Shown one piece after another: positions 7,880 through 16,103 of a stretch of 34,458 bases of DNA. Location: assembly GCA_038747545.1 (NCBI GenBank), contig JBCDJT010000044.1, positions 1-34,458 of the forward strand, written 5' to 3'. Position numbers and translations under genes: made by a program. The notes beneath the pieces were generated by a model, which was not told the origin of the DNA, made no database searches, and worked only from the letters and a program-made list of their open reading frames with translations. Position 1 is the stretch's first letter. Every line of letters begins with the position of its first letter. The stretch is from JBCCMF01 sp038747545. Its GTDB lineage: Bacteria; Bacteroidota; Rhodothermia; Rhodothermales; JBCCMF01.

Positions 7880-8941
7880 ATGTCTGCCATGCCTAAATCG
7901 TATGACCTCAATGCCCGCGAGCAGCAGATCCTGCGCCTCGTGGTGGAGAGCTTTGTCTCCACGGCGGGTCCGGTGGGGTCGCGGTTTTTGGCAAAGCGCT
8001 ATCCGCTCGGCCTGAGCGCAGCCTCCATCCGCAACACCATGAGCGACCTGGAGGACCAGGGCTACCTCGACCATCCGTACACCTCTGCTGGTCGGGTGCC
8101 CACCGAGTTGGGGTACCGCACGTTCGTGGATGCCCTGATGGAATCGATGCGCCTGCCGCCCACCGAGGCGGCCATCCTCAAGCAGAAGTTCGACGCGTTC
8201 TCGCAGGACACCGAGGCGCTGCTCCGCGAAAGCTCCAAGCTGCTCGGCCACCTCTCCAACCTGCTCGGCGTGGTGCTTACGCCCCGGCTGTCGACGGGTA
8301 CGCTGGAACGGCTCGACATCGTGCCGCTCTCTTCCGACCGCGTGATGTTCGTGCTGAGCATTGCCGGGGGGCTGGTGAAGACCGTGCTGTTCGAGGTCGA
8401 TGCCACGCTGCGCCGCTCCGACCTGCACCATATTGTGGCGGTGCTCAACGAGCGCTTGGCCGGCCTCACGCTCAAGGAGATCCGCCGCACCTACGCCGAC
8501 CGCGTGCGCGACCTGGGCGAGGCTGACCACACTGGCATGGTGCAACTCGTTCTCAAAGCCTCCGACCGGCTGTTCAGCGAAGCTTCGCAGAAGCGCCGGG
8601 TCTCGTACAGCGGCACGCAGTATCTGGTAGCGCAGCCCGAGTTTCGGGACCCCGACGGCATGCGAAATCTAATCGAGTTCATCGAGGACGAGGCCGGGCT
8701 GGTTCAAGTGCTGGAGACTGGCGCCGATACTGCCGAGACACAGCAAGCCACCATCGCCATCGGCCAGGAAAACGACGCCGCCAAGGCGCACAACTACTCG
8801 GTCGTGACCGCGCGCTACCAGATCGGCGGCACCGTGGGCACCGTGGGCCTCATCGGCCCGATGCGCATGGACTACCAGCGTGCGGTGGCCCTCGTGGAAG
8901 GCGTGGCGGCCTTGCTCGACGACGCCCAAGCCTCTTCTTGA
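7880..8941 (+). CDS. hrcA: Heat-inducible transcription repressor HrcA
   Basis: A 353-residue HrcA, the repressor that binds CIRCE operators of chaperone operons and is stabilised by GroEL. The N-terminal winged helix-turn-helix is clear: REQQILRLVVESFV, then PVGSRFLAKRYPLGLSAASIRNTM and LEDQGYLDHPYTSAGRVPTELGYR. The central GAF-like domain and the C-terminal segment with GTVGLIGPMRMDYQRAV are typical. I chose the ATG at 7880 (MSAMPKSYDL) over a TTG 29 codons upstream because that extension has no family-like content and GGAG lies 11 bases before this ATG. No CIRCE sequence is visible in the leader, so autoregulation cannot be confirmed. grpE follows after 15 bases. Confidence 0.96.
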   Translation: MSAMPKSYDLNAREQQILRLVVESFVSTAGPVGSRFLAKRYPLGLSAASIRNTMSDLEDQGYLDHPYTSAGRVPTELGYRTFVDALMESMRLPPTEAAILKQKFDAFSQDTEALLRESSKLLGHLSNLLGVVLTPRLSTGTLERLDIVPLSSDRVMFVLSIAGGLVKTVLFEVDATLRRSDLHHIVAVLNERLAGLTLKEIRRTYADRVRDLGEADHTGMVQLVLKASDRLFSEASQKRRVSYSGTQYLVAQPEFRDPDGMRNLIEFIEDEAGLVQVLETGADTAETQQATIAIGQENDAAKAHNYSVVTARYQIGGTVGTVGLIGPMRMDYQRAVALVEGVAALLDDAQASS

Positions 8942-8956
8942 CTGACATACAACCCT

Positions 8957-9553
8957 ATGGCAAAGACCCAACCCATGAGTACGCCCGAGCAGGATATTGC
9001 CGAGGCACGCGAGGAAATCTCGCACAAAGTGAACGACGGCGACGCGGTAGACATCGCGTGGGCCGCCGTCGATGAACTGGCCGACCAGGCCAAGCAGATC
9101 GACGACATCCAAGCCGAGCTCGACAAGAGCAAGGAGCAGGCGATGCGGCAGGCCGCCGAGTTTCAGAACTACCGCCGCCGCTCCGAGCAGGAGAAGAAGC
9201 AGGCCGTGGAGATCGGCAAGAACTACGTCATCACGCGCATGCTGGACGTCTTTGACGACTTCGGCCGCTCGATGGAGGCCGTGGCCAAGGCCGACTCCAA
9301 CGACCCGTCGCTCGATGCCCTGAAGACGGGTGTGGAGATGGTCTATAAGAAGATGCAGGACGAGCTGAGCCGCCTGAATGTGCATCCCATCGAGGCCGAG
9401 GGCCAGCCGTTCGACGAGAACGAGCACGAGGCGATGATGCAACAGCCCGCCCCCGATGGCGTAGCGCCCGGCACGGTGCTCCAGGCGTTCCAGACAGGCT
9501 ACAAGCGCGGCGACCGCGTCTTGCGCCATGCCCGCGTCATCGTAGCCAGCTAA
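8957..9553 (+). CDS. grpE: Nucleotide exchange factor GrpE
   Basis: A 198-residue GrpE, the DnaK co-chaperone that speeds ADP release. An acidic variable N-terminus is followed by a long coiled coil (about 40-95) containing the conserved AAEFQNYRRRSEQEK. The C-terminal beta domain has HEAMMQQPAPDG and the terminal GYKRGDRVLRHARVIVA signature. It lies between hrcA and dnaJ with gaps of 15 and 37 bases, consistent with one stress operon. The start lacks a Shine-Dalgarno (ACAACCCT precedes ATG), as in many genes of this window. Confidence 0.97.
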   Translation: MAKTQPMSTPEQDIAEAREEISHKVNDGDAVDIAWAAVDELADQAKQIDDIQAELDKSKEQAMRQAAEFQNYRRRSEQEKKQAVEIGKNYVITRMLDVFDDFGRSMEAVAKADSNDPSLDALKTGVEMVYKKMQDELSRLNVHPIEAEGQPFDENEHEAMMQQPAPDGVAPGTVLQAFQTGYKRGDRVLRHARVIVAS

Positions 9554-9590
9554 CGCGGCGGCCTCCTCAGCAGAACTGACTCCACCCCCG

Positions 9591-10769
9591 ATGCGAGATT
9601 ACTACGAGATATTAGGCGTGCCCCGCGAGGCCCAGCCGGATGCCATCAAGAAGGCGTACCGGAAGCTGGCGATGAAGTACCACCCGGACCGTAACCCGGG
9701 CAATGCCGAGGCCGAGACCAAGTTCAAGGAGGCGGCAGAGGCGTACGAGGTGCTGTCGTCGCCCGAGAAGCGCGAGCGCTACAACCGCTTCGGGCACGCG
9801 GGCGTGCGCAACGGCGCGGGCGGCGGCCCCGGCGGTGCGGGCTTCAACGACATCAACGACATCTTCAGCGCCTTTGGCGATATTTTCGGCGGCGGTGCGG
9901 GCGGTAGCATCTTCGACGAGATGTTCGGCGGCGGCCGTGGCCGGGGTCGTCAGCGGGGCCGTGGGCGGCCCGGCAGCGATCTGCGCATCAAGCTCCCGCT
10001 CTCGCTCGAAGAGATCGCCGAGGGCGTCGAGAAGAAGATCAAGGTGCGCAAGTACGTGGTGTGCGACGAGTGCGAGGGCAGCGGCGCCGAGGATGGGCAA
10101 GCGGGGTACGCGACGTGCCCCACGTGCCAAGGCACGGGCGAGATCCGGCAGGTGTCGCGCTCCGTGTTTGGGCAGTTTGTGAACGTGCAGGCGTGCCCCA
10201 CGTGTCAGGGCGAAGGCCGCATCATCCAGAAGCCATGTAAGGTCTGTGGCGGCGAAGGGCGCGTGAAAGGGGAGGAGACGATCCCGATTGCGGTGCCGAA
10301 AGGCGTGATGGAGGGCAACTACCTCACACTGCGCGGCGCGGGCAACGCCGGGCTGCGCGGCGGCCCCTCGGGCGACCTCCGCGTCGAGATCGAAGAGAAG
10401 CCGCACGAGCACTTCTCGCGCGAAGGCCTCGACATCTTCCACGAGCTTTACATCTCTTTGCCCGATGCCGCACTCGGTACCGAGGTAGAAGTGCCTACCT
10501 TAAAGGGGCGCGCGCGCTTGCAGATCGACCCCGGTATCCAGTCCGGCAAGATCTTACGGATGCGCGGGCGCGGGCTTCCCGAACTCAACGGCACCCGCAC
10601 GGGCGATCAGATGGTGCGCGTCCATGTGTGGACGCCGCGCAACCTGGACGAGGAAGAACGCCGCACGTTGGAGCGTCTACGCCATGCGCCGTCGTTCCAG
10701 CCCAACCCGGAAGCCGACGCCAGCCGCTCCAAATCATTCTTCAGCAAGGTCAAAGATGTCTTCACCTGA
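9591..10769 (+). CDS. dnaJ: Chaperone DnaJ (type I Hsp40)
   Basis: A 392-residue full-length DnaJ. The J domain carries His-Pro-Asp at 31-33, which stimulates DnaK ATPase. A Gly/Phe-rich linker follows (about 75-125). The zinc-binding region has four intact CxxC pairs: CDEC (158-161), CPTC (176-179), CPTC (202-205) and CKVC (216-219). The C-terminal substrate-binding beta domains (about 230-350) include GDLRVEIEEKPHEHFSREGLD. The end overlaps the start of the flavin reductase-like gene by 14 bases. dnaK itself is not in the window. Confidence 0.97.
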   Translation: MRDYYEILGVPREAQPDAIKKAYRKLAMKYHPDRNPGNAEAETKFKEAAEAYEVLSSPEKRERYNRFGHAGVRNGAGGGPGGAGFNDINDIFSAFGDIFGGGAGGSIFDEMFGGGRGRGRQRGRGRPGSDLRIKLPLSLEEIAEGVEKKIKVRKYVVCDECEGSGAEDGQAGYATCPTCQGTGEIRQVSRSVFGQFVNVQACPTCQGEGRIIQKPCKVCGGEGRVKGEETIPIAVPKGVMEGNYLTLRGAGNAGLRGGPSGDLRVEIEEKPHEHFSREGLDIFHELYISLPDAALGTEVEVPTLKGRARLQIDPGIQSGKILRMRGRGLPELNGTRTGDQMVRVHVWTPRNLDEEERRTLERLRHAPSFQPNPEADASRSKSFFSKVKDVFT

Positions 10770-11280
10770 TGCCATCCCCATGACTATCGCCGACGCCCTG
10801 CGCGCCGTGATGCGCTCCGTCCCGTCGCCCGTCACCGTCGTGACCGCTGCTACGCCCGATGGCGAAGTGCGCGGCATGACCATCGGGTCCTTCACGAGCG
10901 TGTCGATGGCGCCGCCGCTGATCTCGTTCAACGTGCAGCGCAGCGCCCGCATGAGCGAAATACTCGCCGCGGCCACCCACTTCAGCGTACACGTGCTGGC
11001 CGCCGACCAGTCGGCGTACTCCAACCGCTTCGCGAGTCCTAAGATGGACCCCGAAGCGCAGTTCGACGGCATCCCGCACACGTTGGATGCCAACGGCGTG
11101 CCCATCCTCGACGACGCACTGGCGCGACTCGACTGCGTGCCCTTCGCCATCCATCCCGCAGGCGACCATATCCTGCTCCTCGGCGAAGTAATCAACGCCG
11201 TAGAGCCCGCCGCCGACCGCGCGCCGCTGCTCTACGTCAATCGTGCCTACCGACACATCGGCGAGCCAATCACGTCGTAG
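10756..11280 (+). CDS. Flavin reductase-like, FMN-binding split-barrel protein
   Basis: A 174-residue protein of the flavin reductase (FMN-binding split barrel) family. The typical start of the fold, FRxAMRxxPSPVTVVT, appears here as LRAVMRSVPSPVTVVTA. It is followed by GMTIGSFTSVSMAPPLISFNVQR, which contacts FMN in relatives, and by FSVHVLAADQ. Members are NAD(P)H:flavin reductases feeding two-component monooxygenases, or close relatives. No oxygenase partner is nearby. The ATG at 10756 overlaps dnaJ by 14 bases and is preceded by CAAGGT. MTIADALR at 10780 is an alternative start. The overlap suggests transcription with the chaperone operon. Confidence 0.9.
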   Translation: MSSPDAIPMTIADALRAVMRSVPSPVTVVTAATPDGEVRGMTIGSFTSVSMAPPLISFNVQRSARMSEILAAATHFSVHVLAADQSAYSNRFASPKMDPEAQFDGIPHTLDANGVPILDDALARLDCVPFAIHPAGDHILLLGEVINAVEPAADRAPLLYVNRAYRHIGEPITS

Positions 11281-11329
11281 CCCGATAGGGTGCTGCCAGT
11301 CCCAAAGATTGGTGACGACACTAAGCTCG

Positions 11330-11455
11330 TGTCATCCTGAGCGACGGCCGAAGGCCAAAGCCGAAGGATCTCCCACTTTGAGGTTGTGCTATCTGTAATC
11401 GGGGGAGATTTACCTGCGGTGTGCTTCGCGCTCTCGGCTTCGCTCGGGATGACAA
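11330..11455. repeat. Intergenic imperfect inverted-repeat element (REP/MITE-like)
   Basis: GTCATCCTGAGCGA near 11331 reappears as an inverted copy, read on the minus strand as GTCATCCCGAGCGA, ending near 11453. An inner pair, ATCTCCC (11368-11374) and GGGAGAT (11403-11409), is nested inside. The unit of about 125 bases fills most of the gap between the flavin reductase gene and pcrA, which are convergent. A GTCATCCTGAGCG-AAGGATCTCCC-like consensus is a common intergenic repeat in many bacterial genomes (general recollection). No ORF or transposase is inside. It may serve as a bidirectional terminator-like structure. Confidence 0.6.
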
Positions 11456-11528
11456 TCCTGGTTCGTGTAGCAGTCTCTCAGCGTCTCCCGCTCCGGCACA
11501 CATGCTAGAGAACCCCAGAGCAGTGGCA

Positions 11529-13895
11529 TCACCCAATGCGGCGCAGCTTGGCGAAGCGCAGCTTGAGCTTCTTTTGCCCAGCATTGCGGAAGAAGACGAC
11601 CACGTTGGCCTGATCGCCGCGCCCGTCGAGCGAGAGGATCTTGCCTTCGCCGAAGTTGGGATGCTCCACCACCATGCCCGGCGCCAGCGCGCCGCCTTCG
11701 CCTTCGTCGTACACGACACGGCGGCCCTGCGGTGCGGGTGACGGCTTTGGCCTGGCAACAGTCCGCGTAGTTTTGCGGCCCGTCTTCTTCTTGCCTTGCC
11801 CCGAGAGGCTTTTGCGGTAGTAGTGCGGGTCAGTGTTGTCGTAGCTGAAGCTGCTGCCGCCACCACTTGACGAAAACCGCCCGGTCTTGGTCTGGTATTT
11901 CGCGCCCGACTCCATGCGGATGACATCGGGGTTGACCTCGTCGAGGAAGCGGCTGCGGATGCTCGACTCTTGCTTGCCGTAGCGGAAGCGACTGCGGGCA
12001 TGTGTGAGGAAGAGGCGCTCTTCGGCCCGCGTGACGCCCACGTAGAACAGCCGCCGCTCCTCCTCCAGCTCTTTGACGTCTTGCGCGGCCTTGGCCAGCG
12101 GAAACAGTCCTTCCTCCAAGCCGCTCACGAACACGACGGGGAATTCCAGCCCCTTCGAGGCGTGCATGGTCATCAGCGTGACCTTGTTCTCGCCGGCGGG
12201 GTCGCCTTGGTCGGCGTCGGTGGCGAGCGAGACTTCCTGGAGGAACGTGCTGAGCGTGGCGTCCACGTTGCTGCTGGTGAACTCGGCGATGGCGCTGATG
12301 AGCTCTTGGATGTTCTCCCAGCGCGCCAGGCTCTCGTTGGTGTTCTCCTTGCGCAAGTCGCTCAGGATGCCCGTCTCCTGGATCATCTCCCGCGCCAGCT
12401 CGTCGGCGGGGCGGCTGGCGGACTGCGCGGCGTACTTGGCGATGAGGAAGTGGAATTTCTCGACGGCGGTGCGGGCGCGGCTGCTCAGGCCCACGTCTTC
12501 GATGCGCTCCAGCGCCTGCCACATGGTGATGCGCTCGTCGCGGGCGAAGGCGGTGATGCGCTCCAGCGTCTTCCCGCCGATGCCGCGCGTGGGGTAGTTG
12601 ATGACGCGCCGCAGCCCGGCCGTGTCGTTCGGGTTGACGGTCAGGCGCAGGTACGCCAGCACGTCCTTGATCTCCTTGCGCTGGTAGAACGACATGCCGC
12701 CCACAATGCGGTAGGGGATGCCGCCGCGCCGCAGGGCGTCTTCGAGCGAGCGGCTTTGCGCGTTGGTGCGGTAGAGGATGGCGAACTGCTTGTAGGCGTA
12801 GCCGCCGCGCACGTGCAGGTCGCGGATGGTGCGCTCGATCTTCTGCGCCTCGTCCCGCTCCGACAACGCCTCCGAGAGCACCACATAGTCGCCCTCGCGG
12901 TTGTCCGTCCAGAGGCTCTTGTCGAGCTGGTCCTTGTTCTGCTTGATGATCGAGTCGGCCAGCTGCAGGATTTTCTTGGTAGAGCGGTAGTTCTGCTCCA
13001 GCCGCACGGTGGTGGCCTTCGGGTAGTCGCGCTGAAACGACAGGATGTTGCCGATGTCGGCGCCACGGAAGGCGTAGATCGACTGCGCATCGTCGCCCAC
13101 CACGCAGAAGTTGCCGTGTTTGGCGGCGAGCTTCTTGGCGAGCAGGTACTGCGCGTGGTTGGTGTCCTGGTACTCGTCGATGTGGATGTAGCGCCAGCGG
13201 TCCTGGTACTTCTCCAGCGCGTCGGGGTGTTGGTCGAACAACTCGATCGGCTTGATGAGTAGGTCGTCGAAGTCCATCGCGTTGGCGCGGCGCAGGGCTT
13301 CCTGGTAGGGGCCATAGATGAGCGCGGCGCGCTCCTGCGCAGGCGTGGCCGCCAGCTTCTGGTACTGCGGCGGCGACACCATCTGGTTCTTGGCGCTGGA
13401 GATCAGCCCCCGGAGCGAGCGCGGCGTGAATTGCTTCGGGGCGATGCTGTAGCGCGCCATCTGCTCGCGCAAGATCCGCTCGCTGTCGTCGCTGTCATAG
13501 ATGGTGAAGTCCTTGGAGTAGCCCAGCTTCTCGCCCTCGGTACGCAGCACGCGGGCGAAGATGGAGTGGAACGTGCCCATCCACATCCCCTTGGCGGCCT
13601 CGGGACCGATCAGCCGCGTCACGCGCTCGCGCATCTCGCGGGCGGCCTTGTTCGTGAACGTCAGCGCCAGAATCTGATACGGCCGCGCCTTGTTAGCGGC
13701 CAGCAGGTAGGCGATGCGGTGCGTCAGCGTGCGCGTCTTGCCCGAGCCGGGACCCGCGATGATGAGCACCGCGCCGTCGGTGGCGCGTGCGGCTTCTTGC
13801 TGCGCTGGGTTGAGGCCGTTGACGATGTTCTCGGCGGCCTCCGGGCTGGCCGAGCTGGGCGTGGCGGAATCGAGAGAGAGGGTGAACTGACGCAT
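11529..13895 (-). CDS. pcrA: UvrD/PcrA-type ATP-dependent 3'-5' DNA helicase
   Basis: A 788-residue superfamily 1A helicase. Motif order is complete: Q motif region NGLNPAQQEAA, Walker A AGPGSGKT (47-54), motif Ia TFTNKAAREMRER, motif II DEYQDTN, motif III VVGDDAQSIYAFRGA, motif IV EQNYRST, motif V TMHASKGLEFPVVF and motif VI LFYVGVTRAEERL. The C-terminal 50 residues (GMVVEHPNFGEGKILSL) match the Tudor-like tail of PcrA that contacts RNA polymerase. A Ser/Gly-rich and Lys-rich linker precedes it. The family acts in nucleotide excision repair, replication restart and removal of stalled RNA polymerase. The leader lacks a Shine-Dalgarno and instead holds a GACCT-rich tract. A TATATTGC resembling a -7 element lies at 13980-13973. 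Confidence 0.96.
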   Translation of the reverse strand: MRQFTLSLDSATPSSASPEAAENIVNGLNPAQQEAARATDGAVLIIAGPGSGKTRTLTHRIAYLLAANKARPYQILALTFTNKAAREMRERVTRLIGPEAAKGMWMGTFHSIFARVLRTEGEKLGYSKDFTIYDSDDSERILREQMARYSIAPKQFTPRSLRGLISSAKNQMVSPPQYQKLAATPAQERAALIYGPYQEALRRANAMDFDDLLIKPIELFDQHPDALEKYQDRWRYIHIDEYQDTNHAQYLLAKKLAAKHGNFCVVGDDAQSIYAFRGADIGNILSFQRDYPKATTVRLEQNYRSTKKILQLADSIIKQNKDQLDKSLWTDNREGDYVVLSEALSERDEAQKIERTIRDLHVRGGYAYKQFAILYRTNAQSRSLEDALRRGGIPYRIVGGMSFYQRKEIKDVLAYLRLTVNPNDTAGLRRVINYPTRGIGGKTLERITAFARDERITMWQALERIEDVGLSSRARTAVEKFHFLIAKYAAQSASRPADELAREMIQETGILSDLRKENTNESLARWENIQELISAIAEFTSSNVDATLSTFLQEVSLATDADQGDPAGENKVTLMTMHASKGLEFPVVFVSGLEEGLFPLAKAAQDVKELEEERRLFYVGVTRAEERLFLTHARSRFRYGKQESSIRSRFLDEVNPDVIRMESGAKYQTKTGRFSSSGGGSSFSYDNTDPHYYRKSLSGQGKKKTGRKTTRTVARPKPSPAPQGRRVVYDEGEGGALAPGMVVEHPNFGEGKILSLDGRGDQANVVVFFRNAGQKKLKLRFAKLRRIG

Positions 13896-13937
13896 AGTGG
13901 GGTCTCAAGTCGCAAGTCGGCAGGTCTCGGGTCGGGA
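13896..13937 (-). repeat. Degenerate 7-8-base GACYY repeat tract upstream of pcrA
   Basis: Read in the gene direction, the bases just before the pcrA ATG consist of repeated GAC-cores: GACCC, GACCT, GACTT, GACTT and GACCC, spaced seven to eight bases apart. The tract contains GACCTGCCGACTTG (complement of 13913-13926). It ends three to four bases before the start codon and replaces any Shine-Dalgarno. It is related to the tracts at 25170-25200 and 29893-29926, and more loosely to the perfect AAGACCC array at the window start. Confidence 0.65.
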
Positions 13938-14010
13938 GGGCAGGCAGCATCGTGCTCAACCCGGACGGGGCTGCAATATACGGGCGAGGGCAGGGGGCTC
14001 GGGCGCCAAG

Positions 14011-14019
14011 TTATCCACA
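14011..14019 (+). promoter_or_regulatory. Single perfect DnaA-box consensus
   Basis: TTATCCACA, the E. coli-type high-affinity DnaA box, occurs once in the 223-base intergenic region between divergent pcrA and the small ORF at 14119. A lone 9-mer can arise by chance, and I see no cluster or AT-rich unwinding region, so this is not an origin. It could link pcrA expression to DnaA. Confidence 0.35.
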
Positions 14020-14118
14020 GCCATGCGCCCGCAGCGGATATTGAAAACCACTTCACCATGCGTTAATCTGGCCTGCACGTGAGCCCCTGTCATTACCTGC
14101 AGCACGGTAGCCGACGCC

Positions 14119-14256
14119 ATGAGCGATGCGCCGCTCCCAGCGCCTCCAGACCCACCCGCAACACCGCCACCTGTTCGGCCGAAGCGGCCGTGGACGATCC
14201 TCGGCCGGCTCTCGAAAGCCCTCCGCGAGCAGGTGGAGGCCTACGTGAACCCATGA
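14119..14256 (+). CDS. 45-residue small ORF coupled to a DUF6090-like gene
   Basis: ATG at 14119 opens a 45-codon frame that starts MSDAPLPAPPDPP, continues proline-rich, then reads RPWTILGRLSKALREQ and ends YVNP. Its TGA overlaps the next ATG in an ATGA arrangement, a hallmark of translational coupling. The beginning is strikingly like that of the next protein (MSDTPLPL, proline-rich, then RPW). It may therefore be a real leader or small membrane-associated partner with an amphipathic helix, or the 5' remnant of a duplicated DUF6090-like gene cut before its TM helix. No Shine-Dalgarno is obvious. Confidence 0.5.
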   Translation: MSDAPLPAPPDPPATPPPVRPKRPWTILGRLSKALREQVEAYVNP

Positions 14257-15050
14257 GCGACACGCCCCTTCCGCTGGATTCCTCTAGTGATCCGAACCCC
14301 GAACCAACGCCCTCGCCGGAGCCTATGGCACCTGAGGTCAGTTCGCCCCGCCCAAGGCCGTGGAACTGGCGACCCAAGGTGCGTTGGTTCGCCGCCGAGT
14401 ATCTCATCGTTGTGCTCGGCGTGCTTACTGCCGTCGGCATCAACACGTGGTGGGCCGACCGCGACGCGCGGACCCGGGAACGGCTCATCCTCGAAGACCT
14501 GCGGGAAGACTTCGCGTTCAACAAGTCCGAGATCCAGCATGTACGAGACCTCTCGGATAGGCTTCTCATCCAGTACAATCAGCTGGCGACGATCTCGGCC
14601 GACGATCTCGCAGGTATGTCCCCTGACTCCATCTACACCTACGTTGAGTCAACCTTTAGCAGCGATACGTTCGATCCCGTCACCGGGTCGTTAGACGCGC
14701 TGATCGCGTCGGGAGACTTAGGCTTGATACAAGATAGAGTCCTTCGCGAGCGACTGACCTCGTTTATGGAAGCACTCCGAGATAGCGAAGAGGAGAAGCA
14801 GGCCGTAATTGACATCGTCATTCAGATGATAAAGGAAATGTCTCGCCTCGGTGGTCCCTGGGGCCCCCCTAGGACCCCATTTCCTGTAAAGCCTGATGAC
14901 TTGATCCGTCTTCGAGATGACGCTGCCTACATGACGGGGGCACGTCTGTTGCGTTGGGGGGCGTGGTACTACGCTGAGTTGGAGTTGGAGGAGGTTGAGG
15001 TCGCGATCGACTCGGTGCTGGTCAGCCTGGAGGCAAACCTTGATACCTGA
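14253..15050 (+). CDS. DUF6090-like single-TM membrane protein
   Basis: A 265-residue protein of unknown function. A proline/serine-rich cytoplasmic N-terminus (about 45 residues) leads to a basic stretch (WNWRPKVRWFAA), one TM helix (EYLIVVLGVLTAVGINTWW) and a charged alpha-helical region (RTRERLILEDLREDFAFNKSEI). This order, with a TM helix ending near NxW and followed by ExxLLxxLxxDL-type helices, is that of the DUF6090 group found in Bacteroidota. The rest is mainly helical and acidic. I chose the ATG at 14253, overlapping the small ORF stop, because the frame upstream has no sensible start. A decayed similar N-terminus follows six bases after its stop. Confidence 0.75.
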   Translation: MSDTPLPLDSSSDPNPEPTPSPEPMAPEVSSPRPRPWNWRPKVRWFAAEYLIVVLGVLTAVGINTWWADRDARTRERLILEDLREDFAFNKSEIQHVRDLSDRLLIQYNQLATISADDLAGMSPDSIYTYVESTFSSDTFDPVTGSLDALIASGDLGLIQDRVLRERLTSFMEALRDSEEEKQAVIDIVIQMIKEMSRLGGPWGPPRTPFPVKPDDLIRLRDDAAYMTGARLLRWGAWYYAELELEEVEVAIDSVLVSLEANLDT

Positions 15051-15056
15051 ACGACT

Positions 15057-15278
15057 ATGGCATCAGACAAACACGATGTAAAAGCGGTGCCCGCGTCCGA
15101 GAGGGCAGAGAAATCTATGCTAGCTGAGGGTTTAACCACCATGCCATCCCGCCGGAACTGGCGACCGAGGTTCCGGTGGTTCGCTGCCAAGATTGTGGTG
15201 GCGGTAGGGGCGGGCGGACGCTGCGCTGTTGGCGGAGACCCGGTCAATGCACCGCCTGATCCGAGCAGAATTAGACCG
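15057..15278 (+). pseudogene. Truncated DUF6090-like N-terminus preceding the TPR gene
   Basis: An ATG six bases after the DUF6090-like stop opens a frame whose residues 34-50 read NWRPRFRWFAAKIVVAV. This parallels NWRPKVRWFAAEYLIVV of the intact upstream gene. The similarity is lost in the middle of the TM helix, after which the frame continues in a Gly/Pro/Arg-rich stretch into the signal peptide of the next gene. It is best read as a third, truncated duplicate now fused in frame to the TPR gene. If translated it would give the TPR protein a 74-residue non-native leader. Confidence 0.6.
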
Positions 15279-16103
15279 ATGAGGCGCTTTGTCAGCCCCC
15301 TTCGCTGGGCGTGTGCCCTTACGGCGCTGCTTATGCTTACCACCGCACCGCTGACGGCGCAGCCAGACCGTGAGCAAGCACAAGTACACTACGCAGATGG
15401 CTGGCGCCTCATCATGGATGCGGGTCGCTGGACTGACGCCGAAGCCGCCTTCCGCTCCGCCATGGCCGCTGACGCGTCGTGGGTCCTCGGCCGTGCCCTC
15501 GTCGCCCGCATCACCACCGACGTAGACGAGCGCGAAAGCCTCCTTCGGTGGATCGAAGCGCACCTCAGCGATGCCGCGCCTGACGAACGCCTGCTCATCG
15601 ACTCGTATGTGCTGGGCCTCCGCGCCGCCAACGCCCGCGACCGGGGCGCGTCGATGCCGGAGGGCTTTGCCGAGGAGCGTGTGGCGCTGGCGCTGGCAAA
15701 CTTCCGCGCCTACTTGGAGCAGCATCCTACCGCGCCGTACATCAGTGCCGAGTTAATTGAGTGGATCCACCACGCCGAAGGGCCGGAGGCGGCGCTCGCC
15801 GCGCTCATGGACGAGGTTCACCCTGCAGCCGCGCAGGTGCCGTTCCTCCAACGCTACCGCGCTGTCCTGCTCTCCGAGGTTGGACGGCACGACGAGGCGC
15901 TGGCCCAGGCGAACGCTTTCGAGGCCGCGATGACCGACCCGCTGGCACCGTCGCCGCACGTGCTGCACGCGCAGCTCCTCTACGCCCGAGGCCGCTTGGA
16001 CGAGGCCAAGTCACGCATCGAGACCGCCATAGCAATGGACGCGGCCAACATGACAGCGCAGGGGCTCCAGCGTGCCATTGATGCCGCCTTAGCTGAGCGA
16101 TAG
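15279..16103 (+). CDS. Secreted TPR-repeat protein
   Basis: A 274-residue protein with a clear Sec signal peptide: basic MRRFVSPLRW, hydrophobic ALTALLMLTTAP, and an AQ-type cleavage site around LTAQ. The mature part contains TPR-like helical pairs such as GRWTDAEAAFRSAMAADASW near the start, GRHDEALAQANAFEAAM, and GRLDEAKSRIETAIAMDAANMTAQ at the end. Such repeats bind other proteins in the periplasm or at the outer membrane. I chose the ATG at 15279 because the signal peptide begins there, although the frame is open to 15057. No partner is evident. Confidence 0.82.
   Translation: MRRFVSPLRWACALTALLMLTTAPLTAQPDREQAQVHYADGWRLIMDAGRWTDAEAAFRSAMAADASWVLGRALVARITTDVDERESLLRWIEAHLSDAAPDERLLIDSYVLGLRAANARDRGASMPEGFAEERVALALANFRAYLEQHPTAPYISAELIEWIHHAEGPEAALAALMDEVHPAAAQVPFLQRYRAVLLSEVGRHDEALAQANAFEAAMTDPLAPSPHVLHAQLLYARGRLDEAKSRIETAIAMDAANMTAQGLQRAIDAALAER

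Noticed and set aside
11970..13262. 430-codon open frame on the plus strand opposite pcrA
   Set aside because: It is a shadow of the helicase gene on the other strand in GC-rich DNA. Its Leu/Val/Gly/Ala/Asp-rich translation has no motif.
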